Position numbers and translations under genes: made by a program. A stretch of DNA of 12,478 bases from Phoronis ovalis. Taxonomy: Eukaryota > Phoronida > Phoronidae. The notes under the pieces were generated by a model. That model saw only the letters and a program-made list of their open reading frames with translations. It was not told the DNA's origin and searched no databases. The stretch spans positions 1-12,478 of the forward strand of contig JAOXYB010044782.1 of assembly GCA_028565635.1 (NCBI GenBank), in the 5' to 3' direction. Each line of letters starts with the position of its first letter. Position 1 is the first letter of the stretch. Shown here in pieces: positions 10,601-12,478 of this stretch.

Positions 10601-11964
10601 ATATTCATATAATTCTAGTATCAGAGCAAGAAATTGCTTTAAAAAATAATCAGTAACATCAGTTTGGTCATTAGATAACTTGGTAAGGATACAACATCTC
10701 TGTAACTGGTAACGGATCCACTTGTAGAAGTATTTTACCAGCCCTTTGTAGCATGGAACAGATAGGAAGATGTTGAAGATAATGATGATGAAGCCGTGAC
10801 GATGATATGAGTTACCTTAATGTCAAACTGCAGATATCTTCTTGCCATGTCTCTTGATACCACCGACTCAATAATTTCTACAGGCACGAGTTTAGTACAT
10901 CCGTATCCTGGACATGTGATGTTATGTGCATCGCCATCTTGTATTTTAACATTAAGGTACCTGAAATTGATGAAAATAATTTTAAATTAAACGACAATTT
11001 AAATTATAGGTGCAAAAAATCGACTGTTGCAAAGGATAATGAGCTCTAACAGCATAACTGGTCGATTCAGTATTTGATACTAAGGAGCCAGATACAACTA
11101 CCATAAAATAACTAACCGAAACATATCAAATTAAATATTTTGGTTATCAAGAAAGATAATGTACAGTAAGTTAGAGGATATAACTTACCCTTCCCAACAG
11201 AGTCTGCAGAACTGGTGTTCACAAAGCATGCTAACAGGGTCGTCATCTTCAGGTATAGCGCTAGTGCAGATATCACACTGGAAAATAGAAAACAAATTCA
11301 TTAAACAATAATCAAGAGTACAGTGTGGTTCACAGGTAACTTCCATATATCAAAATAATTTTTGAGCCGAGATCTAGTTATCCTACTATTGTTTCAAAAA
11401 ATTTGCTTTTTTTAATAGAGTAAAGTCTAATGATACATTCTTCACTTAATTATTGATAGTTTCTTAATATGTGATACACTAACAAATTTTCAATATTTCT
11501 ATGCATGGCTTCTCAGTCTTCATTGCTGTAGTAAGTGCTGCAATAAGCTTCCATCAAAAATTACAATCAGGGGGATATACACCCTTTTTGACATTCACAT
11601 TATTGTCACTCCTCACAATTATCTTCCAGTGACAATTACCATTAACTTGTCTTAACTCCTTCTGTTCTAATTCCAGGTTTGTGCCAGCCCCATATTTTTT
11701 TCAATTCCCATCCTAAGCATTAAGTTTCATAGAACAAACCTAATTATATAGTGAAGGTATTTGTATATCCAAAACATTTTTAACTCACCGTGACACCTCC
11801 CAGAGAATCTGTTCTACATAAGGGGCTCAGTAGTTCATGATCGTGTGTAGTTGAACCACTAGGGTGGTCATTAAGTATGCTTGCAGGAGGGATAACTCCA
11901 CACTTTTCACAACACGCTTTAGGGTCATTCATCCAAGATTCTAACAACATCTCTCTTGACCATT
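3524..11964 (-). CDS. ANKIB1: ANKIB1-like RBR E3 ubiquitin ligase, 16 exons, 5' end outside the window
   Basis: This is the gene-level entry. The spliced exons give about 1,058 residues in one frame. The order is linker, RING1, IBR, RING2 with catalytic Cys, Ariadne-type helices, three UIM-like motifs and an acidic Ser-rich tail. RBR ligases take ubiquitin from an E2 onto a RING2 cysteine and then pass it to substrate; ANKIB1 belongs to the Ariadne subfamily. Diagnostic segments that match vertebrate ANKIB1 as I remember it are [78 protein letters not shown] and RPYLRTPR. Human ANKIB1 is 1,089 residues in total, so this protein is much longer past the Ariadne domain. The ankyrin repeats must lie upstream of 12478. 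From 5' to 3' the intron phases are 1,0,2,0,2,1,0,0,0,1,0,0,1,1,2,1. The one weak point is the donor near 7103. Confidence 0.93.
4630..5445 (-). other. Last intron of the ANKIB1-like gene
   Basis: An 816-base phase 1 intron from GTATGT to TTTTCCTCTTTCGCAG. It contains a short AAAT run at 5060-5075 and an ATA run at 5088-5100. No coding content was seen. The ATG at 4685-4687 lies inside this intron, so a frame starting there is not the true start. Confidence 0.85.
5060..5100. repeat. Short AAAT and AAT simple repeats
   Basis: Four AAAT units at 5060-5075 and an ATA/AAT run at 5088-5100, inside the last intron. This is ordinary simple-sequence DNA. Confidence 0.8.
5446..5624 (-). CDS. ANKIB1: ANKIB1-like exon: second UIM-like helix
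   Basis: One base completes a Ser codon, then [20 protein letters not shown], an acidic stretch, and [19 protein letters not shown]. It ends CAA G before GTATGT, phase 1. [17 protein letters not shown] fits the UIM consensus well: acidic patch, Ala, then Ser four residues later. Confidence 0.95.
5847..5967 (-). CDS. ANKIB1: ANKIB1-like exon: first UIM-like helix
   Basis: Begins [14 protein letters not shown] after CTGTTCTTGTAG, then [18 protein letters not shown] and a Gly/Pro turn. It ends AG before GTTGGT, phase 2. [11 protein letters not shown] has the Ala and Ser spacing of a ubiquitin-interacting motif (A-x3-S), but the acidic patch before it is weak. Confidence 0.92.
6240..6362 (-). 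CDS. ANKIB1: ANKIB1-like exon: possible Cys/His zinc knuckle
   Basis: The split codon gives Asp, then [33 protein letters not shown] and VELAEIE. It ends with a G before GTAATG, phase 1. The spacing C-x4-C ... H-x-H-C-x3-C, with a Lys-Pro and a PRTG turn between, suggests a small zinc-binding module. The split codon with the next exon is Asp again. Zinc binding is inferred from residue spacing only. Confidence 0.9.
6363..6700 (-). other. Intron in the post-Ariadne region
   Basis: A 338-base phase 1 intron, GTACCG...CTCTTTTAG. The sequence is AT-rich, with nothing further that I can support. Confidence 0.7.
6701..6890 (-). CDS. ANKIB1: ANKIB1-like exon: acidic PRTG-containing segment
   Basis: Starts [15 protein letters not shown] after TTTTGTAG (phase 0), then [20 protein letters not shown] and an acidic Ser/Asp run ([14 protein letters not shown]). 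It ends GAACTA G before GTACCG, phase 1. The frame is fixed by the following exon. I do not recognise this segment in vertebrate ANKIB1. The Ser/Asp run fits casein kinase 2 sites. Confidence 0.9.
7103..7318 (-). CDS. ANKIB1: ANKIB1-like exon: end of the Ariadne domain, 3' boundary uncertain
   Basis: Starts [20 protein letters not shown] after TAATTTCAG, phase 0, with [14 protein letters not shown] and [19 protein letters not shown] after it. The match to ANKIB1 RPYLRTPR and KRQEFLASVARGVAPAD is good through position ~7160. The next exon needs a phase 0 donor. The options are ATG|GTACAT, ending at 7103 (used here), or CTG|GTGCCT, ending at 7175. Homology past 7175 favours 7103, though that adds a poorly conserved [13 protein letters not shown] end. 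Neither donor is strong. Confidence 0.75.
7319..7768 (-). other. Intron in the Ariadne domain
   Basis: A 450-base phase 0 intron, strongly AT-rich. Open frames on both strands at 7342-7621 are simple AT-driven frames with no recognisable content. I see nothing else. Confidence 0.7.
7769..7905 (-). CDS. ANKIB1: ANKIB1-like exon: Ariadne helical domain, third part
   Basis: Two bases complete an Ala codon. The exon then reads [33 protein letters not shown] and KKQVFESMQ, and ends CAG|GTCAGT, phase 0. F-EDA-H-LLK-RR-LKCSY-YG--LE is the matching human pattern. Confidence 0.95.
8030..8108 (-). CDS. ANKIB1: ANKIB1-like exon: Ariadne helical domain, second part
   Basis: Starts [20 protein letters not shown] after TTCTCTGACAG and ends ACA G before GTAACT, phase 1. 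It matches the ANKIB1 LE-x-x-LL-x-TAK-x-KM-x-x-L-x-RA helix. Confidence 0.93.
8109..8490 (-). other. Intron in the Ariadne domain
   Basis: A 382-base phase 0 intron, AT-rich, with an A-rich run on the + strand near 8215-8265. The + strand open frame 8041-8382 covers it and antisense exon sequence and shows no family resemblance. Confidence 0.7.
8491..8577 (-). CDS. ANKIB1: ANKIB1-like exon: Ariadne helical domain, first part
   Basis: A 29-codon exon between TTTTTAG and AAG|GTATGC, phase 0 on both sides. It reads [13 protein letters not shown] then [28 protein letters not shown] is the best-conserved stretch of the Ariadne domain, which packs on RING2 and holds the ligase inactive in HHARI. 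Confidence 0.95.
8653..8708. repeat. Exact 28-bp tandem duplication (two copies)
   Basis: Positions 8653-8680 and 8681-8708 are identical and directly adjacent. Each copy contains GTGCCATCTAGTGG (8665-8678 and 8693-8706). The repeat lies in the 259-base intron between the RING2 exon and the Ariadne exon. Identity of the two copies suggests a recent duplication or conversion. Confidence 0.95.
8665..8706 (-). promoter_or_regulatory. Two CTCF-like core motifs in tandem
   Basis: Read on the - strand each site is CCACTAGATGGCAC. It agrees at all 14 positions with the CTCF core consensus CCASYAGRKGGCRS as I know it. The two cores are 28 bases apart in the same orientation. Binding is inference, because such cores are also carried by dispersed repeats. 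Confidence 0.4.
8837..8971 (-). CDS. ANKIB1: ANKIB1-like exon: end of RING2 and start of the Ariadne region
   Basis: Starts [16 protein letters not shown] after ...TTTAATATAG. This completes the RING2 zinc ligands, and is followed by [16 protein letters not shown]. The exon ends ...LTE before GTAAGG, phase 0. The WKKHSS-TGGY-RC-RYEV run is a signature of ANKIB1 and Ariadne proteins. Confidence 0.96.
8972..9414 (-). other. Intron splitting RING2
   Basis: A 443-base phase 0 intron. It carries an exon-like island at 9052-9112, listed separately. Otherwise it is AT-rich and without signals that I can name. Confidence 0.7.
9052..9112 (-). other. Exon-like island, possible poison exon or repeat fragment
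   Basis: On the - strand a TTATTATACAG acceptor precedes 61 bases that stay open in the frame of the flanking exons for 20 codons ([20 protein letters not shown]) and end AAAAG|GTAGAA. The length is not a multiple of three. If spliced in, the next exon would be read GTG TAA, stopping at once. The more balanced base composition and the CTCGGGTC...GACCGAG pairing on the + strand could instead mean a short inserted repeat. It is not part of the normal reading frame of the ligase. Confidence 0.3.
9415..9545 (-). CDS. ANKIB1: ANKIB1-like exon: RING2 with catalytic cysteine
   Basis: Two bases complete a Leu codon. The exon then reads through [16 protein letters not shown] into [20 protein letters not shown]. 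The Cys of EGCNHM, codon 9436-9438, aligns with the ubiquitin-accepting cysteine of RBR ligases (HHARI Cys357, in GGCNHM). The ANCLWL helix and the first C-x2-C pair of RING2 are intact, so the enzyme looks active. The donor is AAG|GTTAGT, phase 0. Confidence 0.96.
9752..9840 (-). CDS. ANKIB1: ANKIB1-like exon: end of IBR
   Basis: Completes the split Trp and reads [20 protein letters not shown], then RIAKVNVEE. This carries the final IBR ligands (C, H, C of C-LG-AHEPC). It ends with a single T before GTAAGA, phase 1. The match to the ANKIB1 GEAHEPCDCQTWKNW region is clear. Confidence 0.95.
9841..10187 (-). other. Intron within the IBR domain
   Basis: A 347-base phase 2 intron, GTAAGA...TATTCAG. 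A 97-codon open frame on the + strand (9934-10227) covers it and runs into antisense of the exon. It has no recognisable content, so I see nothing functional here. Confidence 0.7.
10188..10363 (-). CDS. ANKIB1: ANKIB1-like exon: IBR domain, first part
   Basis: Starts [20 protein letters not shown] after ATTTTCAG. It shows the first IBR C-x4-C pair, then RAVRL, an acidic and Pro-rich insert, and [11 protein letters not shown]. The exon ends TG before GTAAGA and splits a Trp codon (phase 2). The next exon supplies the G, giving FCWDC. Confidence 0.95.
10816..10960 (-). CDS. ANKIB1: ANKIB1-like exon: end of RING1 and RING1-IBR linker
   Basis: One base completes the Gly codon from the previous exon. 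The exon then reads [20 protein letters not shown], with C-x4-C completing RING1, followed by [12 protein letters not shown] and [10 protein letters not shown]. The donor is AAG|GTAACT, phase 0. The RYLQFDIK phrase is strongly conserved in ANKIB1. Confidence 0.95.
11189..11277 (-). CDS. ANKIB1: ANKIB1-like exon: RING1 core
   Basis: The exon starts TGT after TATTTTCCAG and ends GG before GTAAGT (phase 2). It encodes CDIC, an acidic loop, DPVSM, then [11 protein letters not shown]. These are six of the cysteines and the histidine of RING1 in the C-x2-C ... C-x-H-x2-C-x2-C arrangement. RING1 is the E2-docking module of RBR ligases. Confidence 0.95.
11789..11964 (-). CDS. ANKIB1: ANKIB1-like exon: pre-RING linker
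   Basis: The exon starts after TTTTTACAG with two bases completing a codon (xAA, probably E) and then reads [20 protein letters not shown]. It ends ...GGVTACG before GTGAGT, at a codon boundary. The W-x-x-E-x-LLE-x-W pattern and the following CC matches the helical segment just ahead of RING1 in ANKIB1 and Ariadne proteins. The remaining 35 or so residues form a Ser/Thr/His-rich linker. Confidence 0.9.
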
Positions 11965-12478
11965 CTGTAAAAATCAACGGAAAGCAAATTTTAGAATAAA
12001 GTGTTTCAAGACTCTGAAGGGCATCTACATATTTTTCTCTTTTAAAAACAAGTAACAAGTTAAAGGTATGTCATCATCACTGTTTTCAGTACAATGCATA
12101 TACTATTATCAAATACGTAAACTCGAAAAATTCTGAGACTATTATTCTGAAATATGATATAAAGGAGTAGTCACAATATCTGCATGTCTTTGGTTTAATT
12201 TTCTCCATACACTTATCTCTGGCATTTGTGACCGCTGTGCCTGCATCACACTTTAAAGGACAAGTTTACCAGGTTTTCATAAATTTTACATCGCATTGTT
12301 ACCTTAACTTGGTATGATCTTGATAGTAAACACAACCGTAATCCCTGCTTGTATACCTGTATACAAGTGTGCGCAAGACAGGAAGTGACGTCATTCGTGA
12401 AAACTATTTTTGTTCATGTACTACTACGTATCGTATATCACAGCGCTTTTCATTAATATTTTCCAATGGCAGACTCTA
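11965..12478 (-). other. Intron of the ANKIB1-like gene (partial) with repeat-like right part
   Basis: The acceptor reads TTTTTACAG, ending at 11965. The exon downstream begins with two bases of a split codon, so a phase 1 donor exists further upstream, outside the window. I looked for the preceding exon in the - strand of 12065-12478 and found none resembling the family. The part from about 12250 looks like a dispersed repeat. Confidence 0.6.
12250..12400. repeat. Probable dispersed repeat fragment with 9-bp inverted arms
   Basis: The segment starts with CTTTAAAGGACAAGTTTACC, a phrase of the kind I associate with high-copy repeats in invertebrate genomes. It contains CTTGTATAC (12348-12356) and its exact inverted copy GTATACAAG (12359-12367), separated by two bases. 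A TGACGTCA octamer follows at 12386-12393. It is more GC-rich than its surroundings. The boundaries are a guess. Confidence 0.35.

Noticed and set aside
11965-12058. Upstream extension of the pre-RING exon as open frame
   Set aside because: The frame stays open by chance through the intron. TTTTTACAG at 11965 is a good acceptor, and the homology starts right after it.
12290-12420. Possible extra ligase exon with a donor-like TTAAG|GTAACA on the - strand
   Set aside because: The segment looks like a dispersed repeat and does not resemble any part of ANKIB1. The phase also does not supply the single base the next exon needs.

Overview
This is an intron-rich, AT-rich nuclear DNA window from an animal. 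No bacterial operon, phage, rRNA or tRNA signature was seen. The two genes, the splice signals and the dispersed-repeat style suggest an invertebrate. A marine lophotrochozoan such as a mollusc is my best guess, but that is inference, not proof.

Two protein genes lie tail to tail. On the + strand only the last exon of a gene is present (487-633). Its 48 residues look like the C-terminus of nephrocystin-3 (NPHP3), a TPR-repeat ciliary protein. On the - strand, from the right edge down to 3524, lies most of an ANKIB1-type gene, an Ariadne-class RING-between-RING (RBR) E3 ubiquitin ligase. I reconstructed 16 coding exons by hand. At 14 of the 15 internal junctions, GT and AG sites with matching phases join into one open frame. 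One donor, near 7103, is ambiguous. The reconstruction gives about 1,058 residues and still lacks the N-terminal ankyrin-repeat part, which must lie beyond 12478.

The order of the ligase is: pre-RING linker (11789-11964), RING1 (11189-11277 and the start of 10816-10960), IBR (10188-10363 and 9752-9840), RING2 with its catalytic Cys (9415-9545 and 8837-8971), Ariadne-type helical domain (8491 down to about 7103), an unusual acidic and Cys/His segment (6701-6890 and 6240-6362), three UIM-like helices on three consecutive exons, and a 350-residue Ser/Asp-rich tail in the last exon.

The rest is untranslated, intergenic and intronic DNA. It holds a roughly 430-bp element with imperfect terminal inverted repeats just past the ligase stop (3056-3488), an exact 28-bp tandem duplication in which each copy carries a CTCF-like core (8653-8708), a possible poison exon in the RING2 intron (9052-9112), and a likely dispersed repeat with a palindrome near the right edge.
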